From Bacteroides sp. (GTDB lineage: Bacteria; Bacteroidota; Bacteroidia; Bacteroidales; Muribaculaceae): DNA of 39,074 nt. Positions 1-7,882 of the stretch are shown piece after piece. Location of the stretch: contig JAAVDN010000014.1 in assembly GCA_014801785.1 (NCBI GenBank), forward strand, positions 76,659 through 115,732, in the 5' to 3' direction. Each line of letters starts with the position of its first letter. Positions within the stretch are counted from its first letter, which is position 1. The notes beneath the pieces are model-generated. The model searched no databases, was not told the DNA's origin, and was given only the letters and a program-made list of their open reading frames with translations. The translations under genes were made by a program, and so were the position numbers.

Positions 1-1403
1 AGACGGTTAGCGCCGTGGTCGGAGAAGTTACATTCGCCGATGGCGAAGAGACCCTTGACGTTGGTCTGCAGCTCGTAGTCGACCCAGAGGCCACCCATAG
101 TGTAGTGGATAGCGGGGAAGATCATCATCGGGTTGTAATACTTCACGCCGTTCTTCTCGCAGGCGAGTTCGCCGGGATTGACGTCGGTAATCTCCTCATA
201 CATATCGAAGAGGTTGCCGTAACGCTGACGGACAACATCAAGGCCAAGACGATTGATAGCCTCGGAGAAGTCAAGGAAGACGGCCAGGCCGGTGTTGTTG
301 ACACCGTAGCCCTTGTCGCAACGCTCCTTTGCGGCGCGGGAAGCGACGTCACGCGGAACGAGGTTACCGAAGGCCGGATAGCGGCGCTCCAGATAGTAGT
401 CGCGCTCCTCCTCGGGGATATCGGATCCCTTGATCTGTCCCTTCTGCAGTTTCTTGGCATCCTCGATATTCTTCGGAACCCAGATACGTCCGTCGTTACG
501 CAGAGATTCAGACATGAGGGTCAGCTTCGACTGCTTGTCGCCGTGGACGGGGATACAGGTGGGGTGGATCTGAACGAAGGCGGGGTTTGCGAAGAGGGCT
601 CCCTTGCGGTAAGCGGCCATAGCGGCGCTGACGTTGCAGGCCATAGCGTTGGTCGAAAGGAAGTAGGTGTTGCCGTAACCGCCGGTAGCCAGGACAACGG
701 CGTGGGCGGCGAAGCGCTCCATCTTGCCTGTGACGAGGTTCTTGGCGATGATACCGCGTGCGCGCTCCACACCATCCTTATCCTTGATGAGGACGACATC
801 GTGCATCTCGTAGCGGTTGAAGCTCTTGACCTTGCCCAGCTCGATCTGACGGTTCAGCGAGGAATAGGCGCCGAGCAGAAGCTGCTGGCCGGTCTGACCC
901 TTGGCGTAGAAGGTACGGCTGACCTGGGCGCCGCCGAAGGAACGGTTGGCGAGCAGACCGCCATATTCGCGGGCGAAGGGAACGCCCTGGGCGACACACT
1001 GGTCGATGATATTGTTAGACACCTCGGCCAGACGGTAGACGTTAGCCTCGCGGGCGCGGTAGTCACCACCCTTGACAGTGTCGTAGAAAAGACGATATAC
1101 CGAGTCGCCGTCATTCTGATAGTTCTTGGCGGCGTTGATACCACCCTGGGCGGCGATGGAGTGCGCGCGGCGGGGGGAGTCCTGGATGCAGAAGTTCAGG
1201 ACATTGAAGCCGAGTTCGGCAAGTGTGGAAGCTGCGGAGGCGCCTGCCAGGCCGGTGCCGACGACGATGACGTCGAGCTTACGCTTGTTGGCAGGGTTGA
1301 CAAGCTTCTGATGGGCCTTGAAATTGGTCCATTTCTCAGCGATAGGACCTTCGGGGATTTTGGAATCCGCCGGATTCATTACTTTTACTTTATCGTTTGC
1401 CAT
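1..1403 (-). CDS. sdhA: Fumarate reductase/succinate dehydrogenase flavoprotein subunit, C-terminus cut by window edge
   Basis: Reading the minus strand from ATG at 1403 gives about 467 residues with no stop before base 1. The N-terminus carries a dinucleotide-binding loop GTGLAG at residues 49-54, then [11 protein letters not shown], the family motif whose histidine binds FAD covalently. Further on come QIHPT and a C-terminal segment ending in HYTMGGLW and [13 protein letters not shown]. These are typical of the FAD subunit of Bacteroidetes quinol:fumarate reductase/succinate dehydrogenase, a membrane-bound complex that in gut anaerobes mainly reduces fumarate to succinate. Family members are about 650 residues, so roughly the last quarter, and probably sdhB, lie left of the window. 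The start is 6 bases after the sdhC stop, so the two genes form one operon. The long opposite-strand frame over this gene is a codon-bias shadow. Confidence 0.95.
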   Translation of the reverse strand, partial: MANDKVKVMNPADSKIPEGPIAEKWTNFKAHQKLVNPANKRKLDVIVVGTGLAGASAASTLAELGFNVLNFCIQDSPRRAHSIAAQGGINAAKNYQNDGDSVYRLFYDTVKGGDYRAREANVYRLAEVSNNIIDQCVAQGVPFAREYGGLLANRSFGGAQVSRTFYAKGQTGQQLLLGAYSSLNRQIELGKVKSFNRYEMHDVVLIKDKDGVERARGIIAKNLVTGKMERFAAHAVVLATGGYGNTYFLSTNAMACNVSAAMAAYRKGALFANPAFVQIHPTCIPVHGDKQSKLTLMSESLRNDGRIWVPKNIEDAKKLQKGQIKGSDIPEEERDYYLERRYPAFGNLVPRDVASRAAKERCDKGYGVNNTGLAVFLDFSEAINRLGLDVVRQRYGNLFDMYEEITDVNPGELACEKNGVKYYNPMMIFPAIHYTMGGLWVDYELQTNVKGLFAIGECNFSDHGANR

Positions 1404-1409
1404 CGCTTC

Positions 1410-2393
1410 TTAGTTGTTAGGGATATTGTTTTCTATAGCGGGAGCAGCCTCCTGAGCCGGAGCGTCGGCAGCCTCCAGATAGTCGAGGAGTTCGACGGCG
1501 CGGTTGAGGGTCTCAAGCTGACCGGCGAAGTTGGGTTCGGATTCGCTGTAGGCCTGAACTTCGGGACGGTTGTAGTGGGCCTGCATCTGGCGAAGCTGGT
1601 TGGCGATCTGCTCGTAAGGCATGTTGCTGATAGCCTGGACTGCGTCGGGGCCGAAGTCTTTCTCGAACATGGGAGCGAGCATCTCCTTATACTGGTCGCG
1701 AAGGGCCGGATCAGTCTTATAGTAGTTCTGATGAGCCTTGACGGTGAAGACAATAGCCTGGGCGATGAAGAGGGCGATTACGATGGAGGTCCACCAGCAG
1801 CCGATCTTGCGCAGACGCGGAATCCAGACGGTGTTGTCCCAACCCACAGACTGGAACATTGACCAGAAACCGTGGTTCATGTGGAACCAGAGAGCGATGA
1901 AGCCGATGATGTAGACAATCGGAGTCCATACCAGGGAGAAAGCTTCCTGCAGGAAGATTGTGCCGGCAGCCGGGGGGAAAGCCTCGTGGGCGCCGCGGAT
2001 CTCCTGAAGCTGCATCTTGGCCCAGAACTGGATCATGTGGACAGCAAGGAAGGCGAGGATGACGATACCCAGGACGAGCATGTTCTTCGACGACCATTCG
2101 ACGCCGGCCGGACGCTTTTCGATGGAGTAGCGGATCGGACCGCGGGCACGACGGTTCTGGACTGTCAGCCAGCAGGCATAGATGATATGGATGACGAACA
2201 GCAGAGCCAGCCCGGCTGATGCCAGCAGGGCATACCAGTTGGCGCCCAGGAACTCGCAGATTGAGTTATAGGCCGCCGGCCAGCAGATAGCTACCGAGTT
2301 CATCAAGCAGTGAAAAGTCACGAATAGGACGAGGCATGCGCCCGTCAGGGCCATGACAAACTTACGCCCTACGGAAGAGCTTGTTAACCACAT
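1410..2393 (-). CDS. sdhC: Succinate dehydrogenase/fumarate reductase cytochrome b subunit with long C-terminal tail
   Basis: This is the 327-residue membrane anchor and quinone-binding subunit of the complex. About five hydrophobic segments are visible (near residues 12-32, 53-78, 104-124, 152-175 and 200-219). Histidines inside or next to them (H28, H69, H119, H171, H174) are candidate ligands for the two b hemes of the b558-type family. The family part ends near residue 221. It is followed by about 105 hydrophilic residues, rich in Q, N, E and A, with no membrane segment. Homologues I know from Bacteroides are around 230 residues, so this tail is unusual. The gene is first in the operon, directly upstream of sdhA, behind a good Bacteroidetes promoter. 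Identity is certain; the tail's role is unknown. Confidence 0.95.
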   Translation of the reverse strand: MWLTSSSVGRKFVMALTGACLVLFVTFHCLMNSVAICWPAAYNSICEFLGANWYALLASAGLALLFVIHIIYACWLTVQNRRARGPIRYSIEKRPAGVEWSSKNMLVLGIVILAFLAVHMIQFWAKMQLQEIRGAHEAFPPAAGTIFLQEAFSLVWTPIVYIIGFIALWFHMNHGFWSMFQSVGWDNTVWIPRLRKIGCWWTSIVIALFIAQAIVFTVKAHQNYYKTDPALRDQYKEMLAPMFEKDFGPDAVQAISNMPYEQIANQLRQMQAHYNRPEVQAYSESEPNFAGQLETLNRAVELLDYLEAADAPAQEAAPAIENNIPNN

Positions 2394-2511
2394 AGCAGTT
2401 TGATTAGTTTAAAGATATTATTTGTTATTGTTCTCTTTCGGCGCGTGGTCCCTTCCCGCCCCGGACCCAATACAAAAACCCCTCCCTTTGATGCATGGGC
2501 GCACTTGTCTG

Positions 2512-2542
2512 CAAAATTAGACCTTTTAACCCATACTCCAAA
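2512..2542 (-). promoter_or_regulatory. Promoter of the sdhCA operon
   Basis: Minus-strand -33 element TTTG (2539-2542) and -7 element TAATTTTG (2512-2519) are separated by 19 bases, matching the Bacteroidetes primary sigma consensus. Transcription would start near 2505, leaving a leader of about 110 bases before sdhC. Confidence 0.75.
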
Positions 2543-2592
2543 GAGTTTCGCGCTCTTTATGACTCTATTCAGACTCAGTCCAAACAATTTCC

Positions 2593-2626
2593 AATTACCC
2601 CCGCGTCAGAGAACGCGGGGGTAATT
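2593..2626 (-). terminator. Perfect 14-bp hairpin after the C1 peptidase gene
   Basis: Arms 2593-2606 and 2613-2626 are perfectly complementary around a 6-base loop. The hairpin lies about 20 bases past the stop of the C1 peptidase gene on the minus strand. It lacks a strong T run, but position and strength fit a terminator that insulates the sdh promoter from readthrough. Confidence 0.7.
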
Positions 2627-2645
2627 GCAGGGTAATGATTTGGTC

Positions 2646-3905
2646 TTATTTGAATTTCTTGGTGATATCCTTGGGAACCGCATCCTTATGGACCATCATG
2701 GAGATGGTCTTGTCGAGGAAGAAGGGTTCCGAGACGTAGATATAGCCGCCGTAAAGCTGGTTGGTGTCCCAGGAGTTCTTTACTTTATAATAGCGGTTTC
2801 CTTCCTGGTCAGTGGCGGTGCCGACGATGGTCATGCCGTGGTCATCGGTGGTATCCCAGCGGTCGAATCCTTCCTGACGGCTCTCCTGGGTGACACTCTT
2901 CTCTTTGACAGGTCCCTTGATCTGATATTGAGCTTTCTCACGGTCCTTGTCGCTGAGCTGAACCCAGCGGCTGAGCTCGGTACCTTCCATATCACCCTCG
3001 CTCTTCTCTTCGGGAAGAAGGGCGAAGCCGTTGCGCCACTGGAAGCCTCCCTCGGAGACGTCGGCGGCCCAGCCGATGGTGTAGCCGTTCTCAAGAGCAT
3101 TGTCGGCGATCTTTTTCATCTCCTCCAGGGGGACATTCATGCTCGAAGCCCAGAGCCAGTTGTCGGCAATCTCCAGGGGGAAGGAGGTATAGAAGGGATG
3201 ATGGGTCCAGCTGGTGATGCTGACGAAGTCGTCGGCGTTGAGCCCCATCTCCTTGGCGAAGCTCTGCGGGGTGTAGCTCTTGCCGTTATATTCAAATTTC
3301 TCGGGGGCCGGACCTAAATAGGCGTCAAGGATTCCGATAAAGCCGGGAAGCCAGGCGGTCGAGAGATGTTTGTTGGGATTGGTCAGGATGACATCGAGAT
3401 ATGCCTTCAGGGCATTCGCCATCTCATAATGGGAGTGTTTCTTCTCGCCGTAGTTCAGGCCTTCGTAGACGTTTTCGGGAACAGCGCCGTAGTTATCGAC
3501 AGCATAGAGCACATCCGGGAATCCTCCCCCCTGCGCGAAGTTGATCTGGCCGCCGGTGCGGATATATTTCTTCGCTTTGTCGATATAGCAGTTGCGGACG
3601 GTCCACATCTCGGAGAGGTCCAGTTCGGGACCGCCGTGGCGCATGATCTCATCTTCAAGAACGGAGGTGCCGGAGAAAGCCCAGCATGTTCCGGACTTGT
3701 TCTGGTCTTTGACCGGAGTGGTACGGATAATAATCTGGTCGGTGAAGGTGAAACCGGTTGAATCGGGAACGACAATCTCGGGGTCCTCGATTGCGGGAGC
3801 CTCCATAAATGTCGCGGAAGCGGTCATAGGGACCATAAGGGCGAACGCCATAGCGGAAAAGGCGCCGCAACGGAAAAGGGCGGTTTTACGCGTATCTCTT
3901 TTCAT
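2646..3905 (-). CDS. Exported C1 family cysteine peptidase, bleomycin hydrolase/aminopeptidase C type
   Basis: This 419-residue protein has an N-terminal signal peptide (basic start, hydrophobic core about 12-30, AxA-like site near 29-32). The papain-fold active site is complete: oxyanion glutamine Q68, nucleophile C74 in SGTCWAFS, histidine H356 in DDHGM, and asparagine N377 in KNSWDTN. Long spacing between Cys and His and the overall layout fit clan CA family C1, subgroup bleomycin hydrolase/PepC, which are aminopeptidases. Most PepC enzymes are cytoplasmic; the signal peptide implies a periplasmic or outer-surface peptidase, a common variant in Bacteroidales. It is a single gene with its own -7 element upstream and a hairpin downstream. 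The exact substrate is unknown. Confidence 0.9.
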   Translation of the reverse strand: MKRDTRKTALFRCGAFSAMAFALMVPMTASATFMEAPAIEDPEIVVPDSTGFTFTDQIIIRTTPVKDQNKSGTCWAFSGTSVLEDEIMRHGGPELDLSEMWTVRNCYIDKAKKYIRTGGQINFAQGGGFPDVLYAVDNYGAVPENVYEGLNYGEKKHSHYEMANALKAYLDVILTNPNKHLSTAWLPGFIGILDAYLGPAPEKFEYNGKSYTPQSFAKEMGLNADDFVSITSWTHHPFYTSFPLEIADNWLWASSMNVPLEEMKKIADNALENGYTIGWAADVSEGGFQWRNGFALLPEEKSEGDMEGTELSRWVQLSDKDREKAQYQIKGPVKEKSVTQESRQEGFDRWDTTDDHGMTIVGTATDQEGNRYYKVKNSWDTNQLYGGYIYVSEPFFLDKTISMMVHKDAVPKDITKKFK

Positions 3906-3968
3906 TTGTATTAAGATGATAGGTTAATATCGGGGTTCTCCCCCTTATTACTCGTCGTTTCAGGGGGA

Positions 3969-4002
3969 TTTGGCAAAGATACGGATTTTTTTGCTAAATT
4001 TG
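3969..4002 (+). promoter_or_regulatory. Promoter of the rnpA-yidD-tatD operon
   Basis: TTTG at 3969-3972 and TAAATTTG at 3995-4002 are 22 bases apart, slightly longer than usual. The predicted start is near 4008, about 75 bases before rnpA. It overlaps the divergent peptidase -7 element. Confidence 0.55.
3974..3981 (-). promoter_or_regulatory. -7 element of the C1 peptidase gene
   Basis: TATCTTTG on the minus strand, about 70 bases before the start at 3905, fits TAnnTTTG. No good -33 TTTG is seen at the usual distance, so the promoter may be weak or activator-dependent. It lies back to back with the rnpA promoter. Confidence 0.55.
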
Positions 4003-4081
4003 CCGATGAATGAGGCTAAGGTTTTAAAAATTTCCTTCCCGGAACCGCCGGACGCCCTATTTCTATCGTTCCATTAATCAC

Positions 4082-4597
4082 ATGAAAGAGACTCCATCCC
4101 GACGTCTGACCCTACCAAAAAGTTGCAAGCTGCGCCACCGCTCGCTCGTCGAGCCGCTCTTTTCGGGCGGCAAGGGGGTGTATGATTTTCCGCTCCGCAT
4201 CGTCTGGCGACCATTGGGCGACGAGGAACTGACGGCCTCTTTCCGCGATCATATTCCGGACCGGATAGGGGCGTTGCAGATGATGATTACTGTTCCGAAG
4301 AAGAAGCGTCGCCATGCGGTAGACCGGGTACTGATGCGGAGAAGAATCCGGGAGGCGTTCCGGCTCCATCGGGGCGACCTCTGCGAAGCGGTCTCGCGCT
4401 CGAAGGATATAAGGACGCTCTCGATGGCCATTATCTATCAGAGCAATGAGAATCTTCCTTTCTCAAAAATTGAAAAGAGCATGATTCATCTCCTGTCCAA
4501 AATATCGCGCCGCCTTTTCGAACCGAAGGGGGACGCGGCGCCGACGGTTGCCGAGGTCAATAATTCATACTCTGTCCCTCAAGAGCCAAAGCCATGA
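4082..4597 (+). CDS. rnpA: Ribonuclease P protein component
   Basis: This 171-residue basic protein binds RNase P RNA and helps it mature tRNA 5' ends. Recognition rests on the central arginine-rich stretch, [18 protein letters not shown] at about residues 79-96, which is the family RNR signature, preceded by an N-terminal segment that includes a KLRHRS motif and LMITVPKK-like strand residues. It is longer than the roughly 120 residues of most bacterial RnpA, with an acidic/polar C-terminal tail of about 30 residues. It is directly followed by yidD, a linkage conserved across bacteria, and its stop overlaps the yidD start (ATGA at 4594). ATG 4082 is the first start after the promoter. Confidence 0.92.
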   Translation: MKETPSRRLTLPKSCKLRHRSLVEPLFSGGKGVYDFPLRIVWRPLGDEELTASFRDHIPDRIGALQMMITVPKKKRRHAVDRVLMRRRIREAFRLHRGDLCEAVSRSKDIRTLSMAIIYQSNENLPFSKIEKSMIHLLSKISRRLFEPKGDAAPTVAEVNNSYSVPQEPKP

Positions 4598-4827
4598 ATT
4601 TAGCCTCACGTCTCCTTATCCTCCCGATTCATTTTTATCGTCATCTGATCTCTCCGCTGACGCCTCCGTCATGTCGTTACACCCCGACCTGCAGCGCCTA
4701 CGCCATCGAGGCCATACGCCTCCACGGCGCGCGCCGCGGAGGATGGCTGGCGCTGAAACGTATCATGAGATGCCATCCCTGGGGCGGATCGGGATATGAC
4801 CCAGTCCCTGCAAAGAAAAAGCTATGA
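4594..4827 (+). CDS. yidD: Membrane protein insertion efficiency factor YidD
   Basis: This 77-residue protein has the full YidD signature: an N-terminal amphipathic segment, then [28 protein letters not shown], and the C-terminal [14 protein letters not shown]. YidD sits at the inner membrane and assists YidC-dependent insertion. It lies between rnpA and tatD with ATGA overlaps on both sides (4594-4597 and 4824-4827), so translation is probably coupled. Confidence 0.96.
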   Translation: MNLASRLLILPIHFYRHLISPLTPPSCRYTPTCSAYAIEAIRLHGARRGGWLALKRIMRCHPWGGSGYDPVPAKKKL

Positions 4828-5462
4828 TTCTCGACATCCATTCCCATCGCCTCCCTCCTTATCCTGACGGGGTGATCTCGGTATCTCCCGCAGATTTTCC
4901 CTCTCCGGACCGTTTTCCGGAGCAACTGTTCTCAGTCGGCTTCCATCCGTGGGACGTGACCGCAGGATTCCCGGGACCATACGATATGGATAGATTGCGG
5001 GAGGTTGCGTCGCGCCAGGAGGCAGCCGCCATAGGGGAATGCGGCATAGACTTGGTCAAGGGGGGAATGCTGTTCCTGCAGCGCAAACTCTTTGCCGCGC
5101 AGGGCGCCATCGCCGAGGAACTGGGGAAGCCCTTGATAATCCATTGCGTGCGGGCTCATGACCATATAATCGCTTTCCGCCGCGACCTGAAAGCGAAGGT
5201 GAACTGGGCGATACACGGGTTCCGGAACAAGGAATCGATCGCACGATTGCTTCTCGACGCGGGGTTATGGCTCAGTTTCGGAAGTCGGTTTAACGAAGAG
5301 GCGCTGAGGAATACTCCTCTTGAGCGCATACTGGCCGAAACGGATGAAGAGCAAAGGAATATCCGGGAGGTCATCGCTACTTTGGGAGCCGTTCGCCCGG
5401 AAATCACGCCCGAACTGATAGCGGCCAACACGGCCCGCTTCCTGACCATCCAAGAGCGCTGA
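4824..5462 (+). CDS. TatD family metal-dependent hydrolase
   Basis: This 212-residue TIM-barrel hydrolase has the TatD metal and catalytic residues in order: H6 and H8 (DIHSH), E72 (GECGID), H107 (IIHCVRAHD), H131 (IHGFRNK) and D174 (AETDEE). Family members are nucleases or 3'-exonucleases of about 260 residues. This one is about 50 residues shorter, and the usual ETDSP segment reads ETDEEQ, so the later loops are reduced as in the short TatD variants found next to rnpA in Bacteroidetes. It is the last gene of the operon and converges on the small RNA at 5537-5730. Confidence 0.88.
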   Translation: MILDIHSHRLPPYPDGVISVSPADFPSPDRFPEQLFSVGFHPWDVTAGFPGPYDMDRLREVASRQEAAAIGECGIDLVKGGMLFLQRKLFAAQGAIAEELGKPLIIHCVRAHDHIIAFRRDLKAKVNWAIHGFRNKESIARLLLDAGLWLSFGSRFNEEALRNTPLERILAETDEEQRNIREVIATLGAVRPEITPELIAANTARFLTIQER

Positions 5463-5536
5463 GAAGGCGCACCAAGCTCCGTATGACAACCATAGGAGAA
5501 AGGGTCTAACCTAAAGGCCCGCAAACAAAAGGGCAC

Positions 5537-5573
5537 AAAAAAAGGAGAAGCTTTTTCACAAAAGCATCCTCCC
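5537..5573 (-). terminator. Intrinsic terminator of the small RNA
   Basis: On the minus strand, GGGAGGATGCTTTT pairs with AAAAAGCTTCTCC around a short loop and is followed by seven T. The upstream arm can alternatively pair with the RNA 5' region (5715-5724). Confidence 0.85.
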
Positions 5574-5730
5574 ATCTATAACCAAAATTCAAGTACAAAA
5601 TGATGATTCCCTTGGAGCCGTTCTCCCCACAGGGGGACAGGCTCGGGCAAATGCCATCCTCACGGACAGCTTTGCGGGATTAAAGCTATTGAGCCGGTCG
5701 CCACACCCCTCAAGGGGCGGATGCGAACGA
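5537..5730 (-). ncRNA. Candidate independent small RNA, about 195 nt, perhaps 6S-like
   Basis: No reading frame explains this block, yet it has a textbook promoter (5736-5767) and a T-tailed terminator (5537-5573) on the same strand. The predicted transcript runs from about 5730 to 5537. Pairing is visible by eye: the 5' segment (plus 5715-5724) pairs 9 of 10 with the 3' segment 5564-5573, closing the molecule. An inner stem joins 5691-5695 to 5640-5644, and 5682-5687 pairs with 5668-5673. A length near 190 and a long closing stem resemble 6S RNA (SsrS, RNA polymerase regulator), including the group first named Bacteroidales-1, but I cannot confirm the family. No RNase P RNA, tmRNA or SRP RNA signature was recognised. 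Confidence 0.65.
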
Positions 5731-5735
5731 CAATG

Positions 5736-5767
5736 CAAAGATACATCCTTATCCCCCGGAAGTCAAA
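5736..5767 (-). promoter_or_regulatory. Promoter of the small RNA
   Basis: Minus-strand TTTG (5764-5767), 20 bases, then TATCTTTG (5736-5743): a full match to the Bacteroidetes consensus. No start codon with a meaningful frame follows. Confidence 0.85.
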
Positions 5768-5899
5768 TATTATCTGTTAATTAACCCTATAGAGAGAGTT
5801 AAAAACTCTTATCCACCACTCCGGACCCCTTCATAGCACCCAAAAACCTTTAAAAAAAGCACCAAACAGAGAAGTAATGCAGGATTTTCACCATATTCC

Positions 5900-5931
5900 T
5901 TTGGTATTCGCTAACTTTTTCGCTAACTTTG
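5900..5931 (+). promoter_or_regulatory. Promoter of yceD-rpmF
   Basis: TTTG (5900-5903), 20 bases, TAACTTTG (5924-5931). The start of transcription near 5938 lies downstream of the longest possible yceD frame start, which rules that start out and supports ATG 5976. Confidence 0.85.
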
Positions 5932-5975
5932 CCGTGCTTTTCGGTGCCCTCCCCACGAGGGCGCCCCAAAACATT

Positions 5976-6491
5976 ATGGGAAAATTCACTCAGTTCAAGG
6001 TGCAGCTGGCATCGCTGCCGGAAGGCCATACGGAGCAGGACTTCGAAATCACGACGGACTTCTTCAAGAATATGGAGAACACGGATGTGGTCTTTGCCGA
6101 TGTGAAGGTCCACATGGACCTCGACAAGAAGAACGACGCTTATGACTGCGTGTTCCATTGCAAGGGACGCATTCAGGTCCCCTGCGACCGTTGTCTGGAT
6201 CCTCTCGATATGGATGTTGACACGGATTACCGCATCGTGGTCAAATATGGCGAGGAGTTCAACGACGAAAATGACGATATCCTCGTCATACCGTTCAGCA
6301 ACCCTTCGCTCAATGTCGCCTATATGCTCTATGACACCATACTGCTGACCATTCCGTTGCGCCACGTTCATCCGATGGGAAAATGCAACCGCGCGATGGC
6401 AGCCGCCCTCAGCCGTCACTCCGCTCAGGATGATGACGCAGAAGGAGCTGACGACGACCAGGACGCAGTAGATATGGACTCCCTCGACTGA
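5976..6491 (+). CDS. yceD: YceD/DUF177 family protein
   Basis: This 171-residue protein belongs to the DUF177 family, whose members sit upstream of rpmF across bacteria and are linked to 23S rRNA/ribosome maturation, though the exact role is unsettled. The diagnostic motif is a CxxC pair in VPCDRCLDPL, about residues 68-77, with PLRHVHPMGKC near 150 and a very acidic tail. The reading frame is open back to 5877, but the promoter's -7 element lies inside that extension, so I start at ATG 5976 (MGKFTQFKV). rpmF follows 55 bases later and is presumably cotranscribed. Confidence 0.9.
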   Translation: MGKFTQFKVQLASLPEGHTEQDFEITTDFFKNMENTDVVFADVKVHMDLDKKNDAYDCVFHCKGRIQVPCDRCLDPLDMDVDTDYRIVVKYGEEFNDENDDILVIPFSNPSLNVAYMLYDTILLTIPLRHVHPMGKCNRAMAAALSRHSAQDDDAEGADDDQDAVDMDSLD

Positions 6492-6546
6492 ACATATTTC
6501 CCGAAGACCTACAACAGAATATAAACCAACACAATTAAGAAAAACA

Positions 6547-6732
6547 ATGGCACATCCTAAACGCAGACAATCCCACACCCGGACCGCCAAACGCCGCACT
6601 CATGACAAGGCCCTCATCCCCACGCTCGCTATCTGCCCCAACTGCGGCGCATGGCATATCTTCCATACTATCTGCGGGGAATGCGGATACTATCGCGGCA
6701 AACTCGTCATCGACAAGGCTGAAAAGGCTTGA
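6547..6732 (+). CDS. rpmF: 50S ribosomal protein L32
   Basis: This 61-residue basic protein begins MAHPKRRQSHTRTAKRR, the standard L32 N-terminus. It carries the zinc-ribbon pairs CPNCG and CGECG, so it is the zinc-binding C+ form. It is a component of the large ribosomal subunit. The order yceD-rpmF-fabH is widely conserved. Confidence 0.98.
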   Translation: MAHPKRRQSHTRTAKRRTHDKALIPTLAICPNCGAWHIFHTICGECGYYRGKLVIDKAEKA

Positions 6733-6823
6733 TCTGACCCTGTCGCTTCTCTCCCCTCATCCTATCGTCTCTCCCCCTCACCGGGGGAGCGACATTTATT
6801 TTAACTATCGGTAGAATCCTATC

Positions 6824-7819
6824 ATGGCAAACGCTTTCATCAGCGGCATCGCTTCATACGTGCCCGACGATATCCTCGACAATGAGATGCTCTCCAAAAT
6901 GGTTGACACCAACGACGAATGGATAACGACCCGCGTCGGTATCAAGGAACGCCGTATCCTTCACGCCAAGGGTGAGGGATCGAGTTTCCTCGGTCAGAAG
7001 GCTGTCGAAAAACTTCTCGCCTCTACCGGCACGTCCCCGGAGGAGGTGGACCTGCTGATATGCGCCACTTCAAACCCGGACTACCGTTTTCCATCCACGG
7101 CTTCCGTCATAGCTCACCGTTGCGGTCTCTCCCGCGCATACGCCTACGATATCCAGGCTGCCTGCGCCGGATTCATCGTTACTCTCCAGGCCGCCCGCGC
7201 TTATATCCAGGGTGGTCTATATAAGAAAATAATCGTTGTCGCCGCAGAAAAGATGTCGAGCATGACCAACTATGAGGACCGCGCGACTTGTCCTCTCTTC
7301 GGCGACGCGGCAGGGGCTGTCATGATTGAACCGACCGACGACCCGGCCATCGGTATCATAGACGCCGAATGCCATATCGACGGAACCGGCCTCCCCCATC
7401 TGCTCATGAAAGCCGGAGGAAGTGTCCTCCCCGCTTCTCACGAAACGGTGGACGCTAACGAGCATTTCATCTATCAGGAGGGGCGCGCGGTTTACAAACA
7501 CGCTGTCCGCGATATGTTCTCGTCAACCCTCTCGGTCATGCAACGCAATGGCCTGACCGTCGATGAGGTTGACTATCTTGTCCCCCACCAGGCGAATCTC
7601 CGTATTATCGAAGCCGTCGGAGGGCGTCTCAAGTTTCCCGCAGAGAAGGTGCTGGTCAATATTCAGCATTACGGAAACACTTCCGCTGCTTCAATACCCC
7701 TCTGTCTCGACGAATACAAGAACCGTCTCAAGAAAGGCGACAAGATTGTCATGACTGCCTTCGGTGCCGGTTTCACCTGGGGCGCCCTATATCTTGTTTG
7801 GGGTATCGACCCTAAATAA
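6824..7819 (+). CDS. fabH: Beta-ketoacyl-ACP synthase III
   Basis: This 331-residue enzyme condenses an acyl-CoA primer with malonyl-ACP to start type II fatty acid synthesis in the cytoplasm. The catalytic triad is visible: C114 in AACAGF, H255 in PHQANLR and N285 in HYGNTSAAS. The N-terminal GIASYVP and DEWITTRVGI segments and the full length are typical of FabH. It follows rpmF by 91 bases without a clear promoter, so it is probably in the same transcription unit. plsX, often found here, is absent from this spot. Confidence 0.96.
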   Translation: MANAFISGIASYVPDDILDNEMLSKMVDTNDEWITTRVGIKERRILHAKGEGSSFLGQKAVEKLLASTGTSPEEVDLLICATSNPDYRFPSTASVIAHRCGLSRAYAYDIQAACAGFIVTLQAARAYIQGGLYKKIIVVAAEKMSSMTNYEDRATCPLFGDAAGAVMIEPTDDPAIGIIDAECHIDGTGLPHLLMKAGGSVLPASHETVDANEHFIYQEGRAVYKHAVRDMFSSTLSVMQRNGLTVDEVDYLVPHQANLRIIEAVGGRLKFPAEKVLVNIQHYGNTSAASIPLCLDEYKNRLKKGDKIVMTAFGAGFTWGALYLVWGIDPK

Positions 7820-7882
7820 TCCTTTCTCCCGGAAATTTCCCCCATCTCTTTTTCCATCCTTTAGACCCGTTCAGAAGCTTGC

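Noticed and set aside
15-1862. 615-codon plus-strand open frame
   Set aside because: It lies opposite sdhA and sdhC, has no domain signature, and follows from GC-rich codon bias of the real minus-strand genes.
5537-5730. RNase P RNA, tmRNA or SRP RNA
   Set aside because: Conserved sequence signatures of these RNAs were not found and the length does not suit RNase P RNA or tmRNA.
5877-5975. N-terminal extension of yceD by 33 codons
   Set aside because: The -33 and -7 promoter elements (5900-5931) lie inside it and the family start is at 5976.
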